A model generated the notes under the pieces. The model made no database searches and had not been told where the DNA came from. It saw only the letters and a program-made list of their open reading frames with translations. Position numbers and translations under genes: made by a program. Shown piece by piece: positions 46,490 to 54,583 of a stretch of 64,000 bases of DNA. Source of the DNA: an uncultured Flavobacterium sp. (GTDB lineage Bacteria; Bacteroidota; Bacteroidia; Flavobacteriales; Flavobacteriaceae); contig NZ_OX638201.1 in NCBI RefSeq assembly GCF_951805225.1, positions 3,038,001 through 3,102,000 on the forward strand, given 5' to 3'. Position 1 is the first letter of the stretch. Each line of letters starts with the position of its first letter.

Positions 46490-47203
46490 ATGGTAAAAAA
46501 AACAATCATCTCACTTCTACTGACTATTTCATTTATTGCGATTAGTAATGCTCAAAAAAACAAACTTGCTGAGCTTCATAACATGTATTGTGAGGAACAA
46601 TGCGATTTTTATCACAAACATTTAGACTATTTGTCTAAACTTCCGAGTTGGCCTCCATCTCCTCTAGAAATAAGCCATGAAAAAGACACTCTAATGCCAT
46701 TGTTCAAAATCCCGTTAGTAGAAAGAAAAAAAATGTTTCCCTTTTCTAAATATGATTCTGTATATATTGTGACACCAAAATACAATGATGATAAGGAACC
46801 ACGAAATTATATTAAATCAAAATTTCATGACTCAAAGACTTTGGTCACTGAGGAGCAAATGAATAAAATTTCAGATATTCTTTTTAACTATTACGAAGTA
46901 ATATATAATAAATTTATCACTACCAGATACACAATAACAGGCCGTAATGGTATTAAAGATACCTATCCTAAAATTATTTTGGTTTTTGTAAAAAATGGTA
47001 AAAGCAAAGATTACATTGCATTTCCTAGTCAGGTATTTCGAAGAACAAGTTTTAATAATAAAGAATTAGAAGGTTTAGATCTCTGTGCCGAAAAAGAAAA
47101 AATGATAATGGAAATGTTTGGTGTAAGTCTGGAAGAACCAAGTGGAGATACAATATTAGAAGACGAACCTGGCGTATTGCGTGAGGAGTATAAAGAAAAC
47201 TAA
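46490..47203 (+). CDS. Exported protein of unknown family
   Basis: 237 residues with a signal peptide (MVKKTIISLLLTISFIAISNA before Q22). A short segment (EEQMNKISDILFNYYEV) and the general layout resemble the preceding exported protein. The C-terminus is acidic. It is the last gene before the bidirectional terminator and the repressor. Unknown function; part of the immunity-like row. Confidence 0.6.
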   Translation: MVKKTIISLLLTISFIAISNAQKNKLAELHNMYCEEQCDFYHKHLDYLSKLPSWPPSPLEISHEKDTLMPLFKIPLVERKKMFPFSKYDSVYIVTPKYNDDKEPRNYIKSKFHDSKTLVTEEQMNKISDILFNYYEVIYNKFITTRYTITGRNGIKDTYPKIILVFVKNGKSKDYIAFPSQVFRRTSFNNKELEGLDLCAEKEKMIMEMFGVSLEEPSGDTILEDEPGVLREEYKEN

Positions 47204-47265
47204 TTTTCTTCTTTTTATCACAAACAAAGCATCAAAACATAATGAACTAAAAATGTATAATAAAT

Positions 47266-47298
47266 AAAAAAACTGCAACATAACGTTGCAGTTTTTTT
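47266..47298. terminator. Bidirectional terminator
   Basis: AAAAAAACTGCAAC (47266-47279) pairs with GTTGCAGTTTTTTT (47285-47298), 5-nt loop. It ends the plus-strand operon and the convergent repressor gene. Confidence 0.9.
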
Positions 47299-47305
47299 AT
47301 TTTAT

Positions 47306-48106
47306 CTAGTTTAGCTTTTTTCTCAAAGTCTCTTCCATTTCGTAGAATTTACTTTCGAGATCATGAATCTTTTCATAAATATTAATTGGATCCGGCATTT
47401 GTTTAGAAGCGTACATACTTGCGTACCAAACTTCCAGAATATCCTCGGCATAAATAGAATACATCGGGTAATTTCCGTCTCTGTTGTCTGATTTCAGGAT
47501 TAATTTTCCGCTTTCTCTAATTCGGTTTAAAACCCTTTTTACCACTACTCCATCATTCTTACTGATAATAACATAGATTCTTCCGTCAAGGATATCATCA
47601 AAATTATCGACATATTTCCCAAAAAGATAATCTCCGTCATGGATTGTTGTTGACATCGAATTTCCTTTAATTTCAAAACATCTGTAAGTTCCGTTTTTTA
47701 GCATTGGCATACTAAATGAAGGAAGTGTTTCCATGTATTCCGGATCTGAATATCCGTCTAAATAACCAGCGCGGGCTTTTACTCCAACAAAATTAATATT
47801 TTCTTCTCCGTCTTCGTTTACCGTAATAATCTTTGGCAGATTTAAACCAACTTCTGCAGTTGTTTTATTGGTGAAAATTTCATCGCTGTCTCCAAAAAAA
47901 TAATCCGGATTTACATTACAATGTCTAATTATACTTTGGAGCAAATCAAAACCAGGTTTGGTTCTTTTTCTATCTCCGTCAGTTTGCAATCTTCCAATAG
48001 TGATACTATCTATTGTGGTGCTGGTTACTCCTATTAACTTCGCAAATGAGTTATTGTTTAACTTCATCTCGTCTATAATACGTTTTATCTTAGTATGTAT
48101 TTCCAT
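47306..48106 (-). CDS. Phage-type repressor, HTH plus S24 self-cleaving peptidase
   Basis: 266 residues. An N-terminal XRE-type HTH (about 10-70, NNNSFAKLIGVTSTTIDSI, then a GFDLLQSIIRHCNVNPDYFF helix) is followed by an S24/LexA-type domain. The expected cleavage bond is A113-G114 (VKARAGYLDGY), with catalytic S150 (KGNSMST) and K190 (VVVKRVL). A C-terminal coiled coil follows (IHDLESKFYEMEETLRKKL). Such repressors are inactivated by RecA-stimulated self-cleavage after DNA damage and control prophages and tailocins. The upstream region carries two inverted-repeat operators around its promoter and the divergent one. It is probably the master switch of the locus. Confidence 0.88.
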   Translation of the reverse strand: MEIHTKIKRIIDEMKLNNNSFAKLIGVTSTTIDSITIGRLQTDGDRKRTKPGFDLLQSIIRHCNVNPDYFFGDSDEIFTNKTTAEVGLNLPKIITVNEDGEENINFVGVKARAGYLDGYSDPEYMETLPSFSMPMLKNGTYRCFEIKGNSMSTTIHDGDYLFGKYVDNFDDILDGRIYVIISKNDGVVVKRVLNRIRESGKLILKSDNRDGNYPMYSIYAEDILEVWYASMYASKQMPDPINIYEKIHDLESKFYEMEETLRKKLN

Positions 48107-48136
48107 GTTGTAGTTATCTTTATTGTTTTATGTAAT

Positions 48137-48159
48137 ATGTTTTAGTCAAAACAAAACAT
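48137..48159. promoter_or_regulatory. Repressor operator 1 (autoregulation)
   Basis: Inverted repeat ATGTTTT (48137-48143) / AAAACAT (48153-48159), 9-nt spacer, just downstream of the repressor's own -7 box. A further half-site (TATATGTTGCAA) lies at 48164-48175. Confidence 0.58.
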
Positions 48160-48173
48160 TCCACTATATGTTG

Positions 48174-48181
48174 CAAAGCTA
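48174..48181 (-). promoter_or_regulatory. -7 box of the repressor gene
   Basis: Minus strand TAGCTTTG, an exact TAnnTTTG match. The start codon is 68 bp downstream, with operator 1 in between. Confidence 0.5.
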
Positions 48182-48336
48182 AATAATATATCTTGAATAA
48201 TTGCACTCTTTTACTTTTTTTCTTTAAAATAGCTGATTTACAAGCTATTTGTAACCCATTTCTTATTGTATTACTTGAACATTCAGGATAAATAATTAAA
48301 TCATATTACTGAAATAACTGCATTTTTTAATGTAAT

Positions 48337-48371
48337 ATGTTGTGTAAATTAAAACATATGTTGTATATTTG
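48337..48371 (+). promoter_or_regulatory. Operator 2 and promoter of the tail-terminator/HTH unit
   Basis: Inverted repeat ATGTTGT (48337-48343) / AAAACAT (48351-48357), then an exact -7 box TATATTTG at 48364-48371, 20 bp before the start of the gene at 48391. Repressor binding here would block this promoter directly. Confidence 0.6.
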
Positions 48372-48390
48372 TAAAAAATAAATCCACCAT

Positions 48391-48966
48391 ATGATTCTAA
48401 AAGACTTTTATACCGAAAAAAAGAACGCAATCGAAGCGGGGTTCACTTCTAATGCGCCAACAGTTCAACTTTATAGTGATGCTGTTTTTAAAACTTCTAT
48501 CGAAACACCGTTAGCAATGTTTAAATACGATACTGTAAACTGGGAAACATCTTCTGAAAAAAATTACAAAGCCGATGTATCATTCTCGTTGTATATCGTA
48601 TTGCCAGTTGACACTATTTCTTCAACAAGTTATGCAAATGCATTTGACATTGCACAACGAATCGACAAAGCCGTATTGTCTAATAGCAATAGTAATGCTC
48701 TTATTGACACTAATTCGACTTTTAAAATTAGAGAAAAGCAATGTACAAACGAACATACTTATTGGAACAAAAATGATTATTTCATCTGGGAGATCACTTA
48801 TAAAACAACATTGATCGAAAATGTCTTAAAAAAGAAATATATCCTTTTTAACAACGGACTAAGCAATGAAGAATTAGAAGATCTGGGATATGACTTAACT
48901 TCTGGAATAATCGGGATAAATCCAAATCAGGTTCAGGGAGATATTGATTTAAACACCAATAATTAA
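48391..48966 (+). CDS. Tail terminator / tail completion-like protein
   Basis: 191 residues, mixed alpha/beta. It resembles the tail terminator/neck proteins that sit before the sheath gene in Bacteroidota contractile tails: an N-terminal helix (ILKDFYTEKKNAIEAGF), strands around SSEKNYKADVSFSLYIVLP, AFDIAQRIDKAVLSN and a C-terminal FIWEITYKTTLIE. No family confirmed. It is the first gene of the unit under operator 2, so it should be directly repressed by the S24 protein. Confidence 0.55.
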   Translation: MILKDFYTEKKNAIEAGFTSNAPTVQLYSDAVFKTSIETPLAMFKYDTVNWETSSEKNYKADVSFSLYIVLPVDTISSTSYANAFDIAQRIDKAVLSNSNSNALIDTNSTFKIREKQCTNEHTYWNKNDYFIWEITYKTTLIENVLKKKYILFNNGLSNEELEDLGYDLTSGIIGINPNQVQGDIDLNTNN

Positions 48967-49080
48967 TCATAAAAGTTTATTCATCTAAAACTGTAAAATC
49001 CATGAATTAAAACGCATAAAATCTAAGCCACCAAAAAACGCAAAGCAAAATTAAATTAATCCTATCATTAAATACCACAG

Positions 49081-49260
49081 ATGAAAAGAAGCAGAACACT
49101 ATTAGACAAAAGGAGAGATTATGTTATTAACTATCTTAATAGAAATCAAGCTAAACAAATGAAAGTTGTAGTATCTGAACTTTCGGATACTTTGTTCCTG
49201 ACGGAGCGTACCATTTATACGATTATAAATGAAGGTCTCGCTACAGAAGCCCGAGCTTAA
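49081..49260 (+). CDS. Tiny HTH protein; candidate activator of the tandem-9-mer promoters
   Basis: A 59-residue frame beginning MKRSRTLLDKRRDYVINYLN. VVVSELSDTLFLTERTIYTI is a clear helix-turn-helix pattern with TERTIYTI as recognition helix. A basic N-terminus (KRSRTLLDKRR) precedes it. It lies in the repressor-controlled unit and its stop codon is immediately followed (49262) by one of the tandem-9-mer promoters. Size and position recall small phage late activators such as Mor-type proteins of Mu. DNA binding is likely; the target is inference. Confidence 0.68.
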   Translation: MKRSRTLLDKRRDYVINYLNRNQAKQMKVVVSELSDTLFLTERTIYTIINEGLATEARA

Positions 49261-49261
49261 T

Positions 49262-49329
49262 GCACTGAAACTACTGACTTTGACCATCAAAAAAATTGGA
49301 AAAAGCAACATTGAATCTTAAATTTGTAC
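49262..49329 (+). promoter_or_regulatory. Tandem-9-mer promoter of the sheath operon
   Basis: GCACTGAAACTACTGA at 49262-49277 (first unit degenerate at two bases) and TAAATTTGTAC at 49319-49329, 57 bp start to start. The -7 box here also matches TAnnTTTG exactly. Confidence 0.85.
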
Positions 49330-49565
49330 TCGATATCAAAAGCAAATTTATCTCTTGGCCAAGAGCAAAATTCAATTAAAAAATCAGTTTTTACAAATCA
49401 TCCAAAAATAGAAATTCTGCTTTTTTGGATTCTGAATTACAAATAGCATTTTAAAAAATAAATCATTGATTATAACAAGTTTCGCTACTTGTTACAGCCC
49501 CTCTTTTGCCCTTTTTTGAGCAAAAACCCAAAAACAAATTTTTAAACAATTAAACATTTTATATT

Positions 49566-50726
49566 ATGAGTAAATTAAACGATGTAGTAATTAACAAACT
49601 ATCAGGCGGATTAGGAAGAAGAACTCCAGAACAAGACATGGTTTCAGGATTGCTTTTTAGCGGAGTTACCACTGAAGACCTTGAGGCTGACAAAGTAGTT
49701 CTTTTAGCTTCATTAGAAGATGCTGAAGCATATGGCATTAAAGAATCAGGCGATGTAGGTGGTCAATCTGTTTACTACCAAATTCAACAATTTTTCAGAA
49801 TGAATCCTTCTGGTGATTTGTACATCATGAAAACAGCAGCAACCTCATATAAAGTTATTGCCGGGAAAGCAAAAGATATGCAGGAAAAAGCAAACGGAAA
49901 CATTCGTCAATTGGCAATCATTTATTCTGGAGCAACAACATTTGCAGATACACTAGATGCTGTGGCGGTAGCACAAACACAAGCCAATGATGCTTATGTA
50001 GATTATATGCCTTTTGAAGTTATCCTTGAAGGAAAAGGGTTTGATGTTCACAGCGCAACTTCTTTAGCTGGATTAAATGCAGAAAACGTATCTGTAGTTG
50101 TTACTATGGATGTTGAAAAAGCAGATGATTTTCCAAACTCTGCAGCAGTTGGATTAGCATTAGGAGCAATTTCTAAAGCAAAAGTATCTGAAAACATTGC
50201 TTGGATCGAAAAATTCAACTTAACTGGTGAAGGTTTCGCAAAAGCTGGTTTTGTAGGCGGAGAAGAAGTTAAAACTCTTGGACTCTTAGGAGACTTAAAC
50301 GAAAAAAGATACATTTTTGCAAGAACTCATACTGGTTTACCAGGCGTTTATTTTAACGATAGTGCTACTTGTACTTCAGGTACATCTGACTTTGCTTATG
50401 TAGAAAACAACCGTACAATCAACAAAGCAACTCGTTTATTACGTTCTGCTTTATTGCCAAAATTGGCTTCTCCGGTTTTAGTAGATATTGATGGAAAATT
50501 GCCACAATCAGTTTCAAAAAGCTTTGAAGGTTTATGCAGATCTGCTTTAGAAGGAATGATTGCAAATCAGGAAGTTTCGGCTTTTGATGTTTATGTAGAT
50601 CCAAAACAAAACATTTTAGCAACTTCTGAATTAAAAGTAAAAGCAGAAATCACTCCAGTTGGAACTGCTCGTAAAATTATGGTTGATCTTGGATTCAAAA
50701 ATCCTTTTGGAATCGACAAAGCATAA
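49566..50726 (+). CDS. Contractile tail sheath (DUF2586-like)
   Basis: 386 residues. Beginning MSKLNDVVINKLSGGLGRR and containing EQDMVSGLLFSGV, VVVTMDVEKADDFPNSAAVG and a conserved C-terminal handshake region (VKAEITPVGTARKIMVDLGF), it matches the DUF2586 sheath proteins of Mu-like and Bacteroidota contractile tails. It forms the contractile outer cylinder. The promoter at 49262 and a leader of about 240 nt precede it; the tube gene follows at 127 bp, with a hairpin in between. Confidence 0.85.
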   Translation: MSKLNDVVINKLSGGLGRRTPEQDMVSGLLFSGVTTEDLEADKVVLLASLEDAEAYGIKESGDVGGQSVYYQIQQFFRMNPSGDLYIMKTAATSYKVIAGKAKDMQEKANGNIRQLAIIYSGATTFADTLDAVAVAQTQANDAYVDYMPFEVILEGKGFDVHSATSLAGLNAENVSVVVTMDVEKADDFPNSAAVGLALGAISKAKVSENIAWIEKFNLTGEGFAKAGFVGGEEVKTLGLLGDLNEKRYIFARTHTGLPGVYFNDSATCTSGTSDFAYVENNRTINKATRLLRSALLPKLASPVLVDIDGKLPQSVSKSFEGLCRSALEGMIANQEVSAFDVYVDPKQNILATSELKVKAEITPVGTARKIMVDLGFKNPFGIDKA

Positions 50727-50770
50727 TTTACCATTCACAAAACAATAAAAATTCACCAATGTTATCGCCA

Positions 50771-50799
50771 TTCTTCAGTTGTTGCAAAACACTGAAGAA
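50771..50799 (+). other. Hairpin between sheath and tube genes
   Basis: TTCTTCAGT (50771-50779) pairs perfectly with ACTGAAGAA (50791-50799), 11-nt loop, no T run. Possibly an mRNA processing or stabilising element that sets the relative level of tube mRNA. Confidence 0.35.
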
Positions 50800-50852
50800 G
50801 GTCATAGCTCCTGAACGTTATCGGGATTATTAAAAAACAAATAAAGCTACAT

Positions 50853-51278
50853 ATGAATAAATTACCATTAATTAACGGACAACAACACAGCTGGTCATCT
50901 ATCGAAGTAAGTATTGCAGGTAACATCGTTACTGGTATTACGGCTGTAAACTATAGTGACTCAGTATCTAAAGAAAACCATTACGGAGCCGGAGATATGC
51001 CGGTTCACAGAGGTAGAGGAAAATATGAGGCAAAAGCTTCAATCACTTTATACAACTATGAAGTAGAAGCGATCTTAGCCGCTTTGCCAAAAGGACAAAG
51101 ATTACAAGATATTAATCCATTTAGCATCATCGTAAGTTACCTTGATGATAGTAACGAAGTGATTACACATACAGTAAGAAACTGTGAGTTTAACTCAAAC
51201 AGCAGAGGAATTAGCCAGGGAGATACTAAAATTGCAGTTTCTTTTGACTTGATCTGTTCTCACGTTGAGTGGAATTAA
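50853..51278 (+). CDS. Tail tube protein
   Basis: 141 residues, beta-rich. Features: MNKLPLINGQQHSWSSIEVS, AGDMPVHRGRGKYEAKASITLY and a C-terminal GISQGDTKIAVSFDLICSHVEW resemble contractile tail tube proteins (T4 gp19/Hcp-like barrels) of Bacteroidota. It directly follows the sheath gene, the universal order in contractile tails. A strong terminator follows. Confidence 0.8.
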   Translation: MNKLPLINGQQHSWSSIEVSIAGNIVTGITAVNYSDSVSKENHYGAGDMPVHRGRGKYEAKASITLYNYEVEAILAALPKGQRLQDINPFSIIVSYLDDSNEVITHTVRNCEFNSNSRGISQGDTKIAVSFDLICSHVEWN

Positions 51279-51454
51279 TCAGCCGATAAATTCCTAAAAC
51301 CATAATCCCCTTCCCTGTCTCTAAAACCGACTAAAAAGAGAAAACCAATATCAAACGCGTTACGCAAAAAAGAAGTTCAAAAGCAACATGATTTTTGCAA
51401 GCAAACTATTCTACACGCTCTTTATTAGTCCGTTTTAAGCAGGGAATTTACTTC

Positions 51455-51516
51455 AAGAGGCTGCTTTGAGGGTATTCAACTTCAATAGAAATAACTCAGG
51501 CAGCCTCTTTTTTTTA
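51455..51516 (+). terminator. Terminator after the tube gene
   Basis: AAGAGGCTGC (to 51464) pairs with GCAGCCTCTT (51500-51509), extended by TGAG/CTCA inside; a run of T follows. It ends the sheath-tube unit. The rest of the 51279-51704 gap shows no gene. Confidence 0.85.
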
Positions 51517-51591
51517 TCCCTTTTCATAAATAATTCAATTTCTATTAAGAATAGAAAAACGTCAATCAGTTACTAAAACCGATATGACATT

Positions 51592-51599
51592 TATACTTG
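51592..51599 (+). promoter_or_regulatory. Possible -7 box of the second chaperone gene
   Basis: TATACTTG matches TAnnTTTG at seven of eight positions, 105 bp before the gene at 51705. No tandem 9-mer lies at the expected distance, so this unit may escape the common activator. Confidence 0.3.
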
Positions 51600-51704
51600 T
51601 GTCTGGCAGAATTATGCATTGTTATTGCATTTCAGCAAAAGCAAAAGACACCACTAAATCTGACATCAATTACCCAATCATAAAAACAAACAATATCTCT
51701 CAAA

Positions 51705-52049
51705 ATGGAAAACACAATCTCAAAAACTGCCGATGTTCTTGACGGAAATATTACTCAAGCACAACTAAACCAATGGAAATACAAGCATAAAAAAGTAGTC
51801 AAACTGACTATTGCAGATGATGACGAAACTACATTATTCGCCTATTTCAAAAAACCGGATATGAGCATTCGATCTGCAGTATTGCAAGCTTCAAAAATGG
51901 ATGAATTCAAGGCTCTTGAAGTCTTATTCAAAAACTGTTATTTGGGCGGCGATGGCAAAATTGAGCAAGAAGACGATTTACGTCTCAATATTACCACGGC
52001 ATTCTCAGATCATATTCAACCAAAACCTGTAAAAATCGAGGTAATCTAA
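51705..52049 (+). CDS. Tail assembly chaperone-like protein B
   Basis: 114 residues, helical. Similar in its core to the protein at 37687 (VVKLTIADDDETTLFAYFKKPD; KALEVLFKNCYL). Position after the sheath and tube genes is that of the phage tail assembly chaperone (gpE/gp14-like), normally next to the tape measure gene. Here no tape measure follows; a putative effector gene comes instead. Family by context and mutual similarity of the two copies. Confidence 0.65.
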   Translation: MENTISKTADVLDGNITQAQLNQWKYKHKKVVKLTIADDDETTLFAYFKKPDMSIRSAVLQASKMDEFKALEVLFKNCYLGGDGKIEQEDDLRLNITTAFSDHIQPKPVKIEVI

Positions 52050-52085
52050 AAAACCTTTTTCTGTTCTCCTTAAAACTCCATAATA

Positions 52086-53063
52086 ATGATTGTTAAAAAC
52101 CACGATATAGAACTAAAAGACACCAGCGCTTCTGAAATGGCCAGGTTTAGGCAAATTATGCTGAGTATTTGGCGTCAGCAAATTGAAGATGATAAAAATG
52201 CTGTAGGGATGGAAAATTTCATTACAGAAAATTATGAATCTTCAAACTTTTCTATTAAAAGTTCAAAAGAAAAAAATCCTATATATAGCCTTGACGGCGA
52301 GTATTTAGGCAGTAATCAACAAACTTCCAAAAAGAATAATTCAGCTTTCTTAGGTGAAAAAGACGATAAAGGCGGATTTATCAACATTAGACCACTTACT
52401 GACGACCATACCAAATTCATAAAAAAAGCATCGACTGCATATGGCGAAAGTTCCGCTTATAGATCAAAAATGACAGATGATCTAAGGAAAGAATTATTTG
52501 CTATCGCTTCGGCTTTAGAGAGAAATAGTATTGCATATGGAGAAAATAGTGCCTTAGCTAAAAAATTCAGATCAACTTCAAAAGAAAAAAGAAACGGAAC
52601 AAAAATGCAATATGCAATAGCCGCAGAGATAAATGTTTTAACTAATGGATTTGATTATAGTTATGGTGCTGATGCTTGGGATGGACAAGACCAGACAATG
52701 TTTACTTCTACAGATTATCGCCTTTCAACAGGAACATATGAGTTACATAAAAACACATTAGGCTGGACAATTTCAGACGAACATTATAAAATATGGTCGA
52801 AAAATGTTGGCAAGAATTTTGATGCTCCTCAAATTAGTTTCACACCATATTTTGATAAGAAATCTGCTAGTAAATTTGATGAGAGATATATTAAAAATAA
52901 TGAATATTATAAAGAAGGTAGAATTAATCTTAAATCTACAGCCGTATACAATGGAACTATTTTTTGGAAGGTTTTAAAAGGTAAAGATATAATAAAAGCT
53001 TACCCTTGGAATATTCCAAATCGACCAGCAGAGCCTGGATTTTTAGATAATTTTAAAAAATAA
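52086..53063 (+). CDS. Putative toxin/effector of unknown fold
   Basis: 325 residues, no signal peptide. The N-terminal ~100 residues are helical (TSASEMARFRQIMLSIWRQQ). Then come SLDGEYLGSNQQ and SAFLGEKDDKGGFINI, a pattern often seen at the border of polymorphic toxin C-terminal domains. A C-terminal domain (about 130-325) follows with MQYAIAAEINVLTNGFDYSYGADAW and a Trp/Tyr-rich end. No catalytic family recognised. The gene is followed after 3 bp by a lipoprotein gene, as expected for an effector-immunity pair, and lies inside the tail locus. Effector role inferred. Confidence 0.55.
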   Translation: MIVKNHDIELKDTSASEMARFRQIMLSIWRQQIEDDKNAVGMENFITENYESSNFSIKSSKEKNPIYSLDGEYLGSNQQTSKKNNSAFLGEKDDKGGFINIRPLTDDHTKFIKKASTAYGESSAYRSKMTDDLRKELFAIASALERNSIAYGENSALAKKFRSTSKEKRNGTKMQYAIAAEINVLTNGFDYSYGADAWDGQDQTMFTSTDYRLSTGTYELHKNTLGWTISDEHYKIWSKNVGKNFDAPQISFTPYFDKKSASKFDERYIKNNEYYKEGRINLKSTAVYNGTIFWKVLKGKDIIKAYPWNIPNRPAEPGFLDNFKK

Positions 53064-53066
53064 CTT

Positions 53067-53801
53067 ATGCGAATTCAAAAATTTCTTTTCCTTTTAGCAT
53101 TAGCAACAATCATAAGCTGTAATAAAACAGTAAAAAAAGATGAATCTATATCTTTAGACAAAAAATCTATAGCTGAAAAAAAATCTAAAATTAGTTTGAC
53201 TATAGACAATGAAAAGATATCTGATTATTATTTTGATGAATCTAAAAAACTAGTTAAAATTGAGGAATATCTCAGTAATGGAGAATTGGATCGTGAAATT
53301 AATTTAGAATATAAAAAAGGTAAATTTGATTATGCTTTCTTCGGATCTGATAAAAATGAGAAAGATGACTGGTCATCCAATTACTATTCAAATATTGAAC
53401 TATACAATGATTTTTTAATCACAAAAAATATAAAAATTGATAATCCTTTCATGCTTTCCAGTGAAGTAAGTGATATTCAAAAGTTAATAGCTAATATTGA
53501 GAGCTTTCAAAAAATAAAGAGAAATAATCAAACGATTTTTAAATCTAAAAAACTAAATCTCAATATAAGATTTGATCCATCTAAAATAACAATATTTATC
53601 CCCCTTAATTCTATTATAAATAATTTCGAGTATGTCTTAGATAATAATGGGTATTTAATCGAAGAAGCAATCGGCTTTAATCATGGTGTATTGACAATAA
53701 AGTACTTTTATAAAAAACAAAAGATTAGCAAAATCATTTATTCTTTAAGATATAACAGTGGGAAAATGCTTGTATCAAATCAAAACTATATTTCTTTATA
53801 A
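53067..53801 (+). CDS. Lipoprotein; likely immunity protein for the effector at 52086
   Basis: 244 residues (MRIQKFLFLLALATIISCNKT; Cys18). The mature part has beta-rich segments such as KISDYYFDESKKLVKIEEYLSNGELDRE, vaguely like MORN/YwqK-type repeats, and GYLIEEAIGFNHGVLTIKYFYKKQK near the C-terminus. Adjacent (3 bp) to the putative toxin gene. Same type of periplasmic lipoprotein as behind the other effectors. Confidence 0.62.
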   Translation: MRIQKFLFLLALATIISCNKTVKKDESISLDKKSIAEKKSKISLTIDNEKISDYYFDESKKLVKIEEYLSNGELDREINLEYKKGKFDYAFFGSDKNEKDDWSSNYYSNIELYNDFLITKNIKIDNPFMLSSEVSDIQKLIANIESFQKIKRNNQTIFKSKKLNLNIRFDPSKITIFIPLNSIINNFEYVLDNNGYLIEEAIGFNHGVLTIKYFYKKQKISKIIYSLRYNSGKMLVSNQNYISL

Positions 53802-53860
53802 GATTTTACCTCTAACCACCCAGAAGACTAATGTACACAAAATAAGAAATAATTGAGAAC

Positions 53861-53989
53861 TTAAAAAATGGTGAAATTATTTCACTATTCGAAGGAATGT
53901 ATTATTTTGCTTATTTTGATGCCGAAACATTAGAGTTGCTTTATATAATGAAAAAAGCAGGATATATAGAAGTTGATGGTTCTTATTGA
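53861..53989 (+). pseudogene. 3' remnant of a type B cassette gene
   Basis: Codons LKNGEIISLFEGMYYFAYFD, then AETLELLYIMKKAGYIEVDG-SY and a stop, are nearly identical to the C-termini of the genes at 54583 and 60492. No start codon in frame. It is the broken end of one more copy, immediately upstream of the truncated type A gene. Confidence 0.8.
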
Positions 53990-54028
53990 TTAAAAATCTA
54001 ATTTCTGATGTTTTCTAAAAAATCAATT

Positions 54029-54226
54029 ATGCTTAATTTACCAAAACTAGATTTTTTATATTTTAACCCAGAACATACAGAAGAAAATTTCTTTAATGCA
54101 AGAGAACTTTATTATGCCAAAGTAGACTGGGATGAAAGACATTTTGAAGATTATACTGAAACTTGCTCTTTTGAAGAATTGATTTACTTAATGATCTATA
54201 TTCATAAAGAGAAATATCCATTTTAA
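54029..54226 (+). CDS. Truncated type A cassette protein
   Basis: 65 residues from the ATG at 54029 (MLNLPKLDFLYFNPEHTEEN), a match to the first ~65 residues of the full-length protein at 54934 (MTNLPKLDFLYFNLEHTEEN). An upstream ATG at 54008 lies in the conserved flank and is unlikely. It stops after EKYPF, where the long copy goes on for ~140 more residues. It may be a functional short form or the N-terminal stump of a broken gene. Confidence 0.55.
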   Translation: MLNLPKLDFLYFNPEHTEENFFNARELYYAKVDWDERHFEDYTETCSFEELIYLMIYIHKEKYPF

Positions 54227-54229
54227 TAT

Positions 54230-54583
54230 ATGAAAACAATTGAGTTTACCAATAAAGCATTTAATATTGAAAGAATGATTGGTGTTAAAATTGAATTATT
54301 AAATAATGATATAATTGCATTAGCACAAATATGTAGTAGAGATTGGACAGTTGAAGAAGCTCAACTAATAATTGATGAATCTAAAAACTTAACAGGGAAA
54401 GAAATATATGATTATGTCGTTCCTGGAACAGAGTTAAGAATTTCAGTTGATAAAGATTATGCCTCTTTTTTTGATTGGAGAACATCTCAGGAGGAAGAAG
54501 ATTTTAGTTGGACTTTTGAAGAATTTATTGATTTTATGGAGGCATTCAAAGATTTTATTTCCAAAAACCGTCCAACAGACTAA
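54230..54583 (+). CDS. Type B cassette protein, N-terminal half (split gene)
   Basis: 117 residues. It corresponds to the first half of the 225-residue protein at 60492: WTVEEAQLIIDESKNLTGKEIYDYVVPGTELRI and FDWRTSQEEEDFSWTFEEFIDFMEAFKDFISKN are almost the same there. The stop codon overlaps the ATG of the next gene by one base (TAATG), so the halves may be coupled. Cytoplasmic by lack of signal peptide. Family unknown to me. Probably an immunity-like protein by context. Confidence 0.6.
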   Translation: MKTIEFTNKAFNIERMIGVKIELLNNDIIALAQICSRDWTVEEAQLIIDESKNLTGKEIYDYVVPGTELRISVDKDYASFFDWRTSQEEEDFSWTFEEFIDFMEAFKDFISKNRPTD

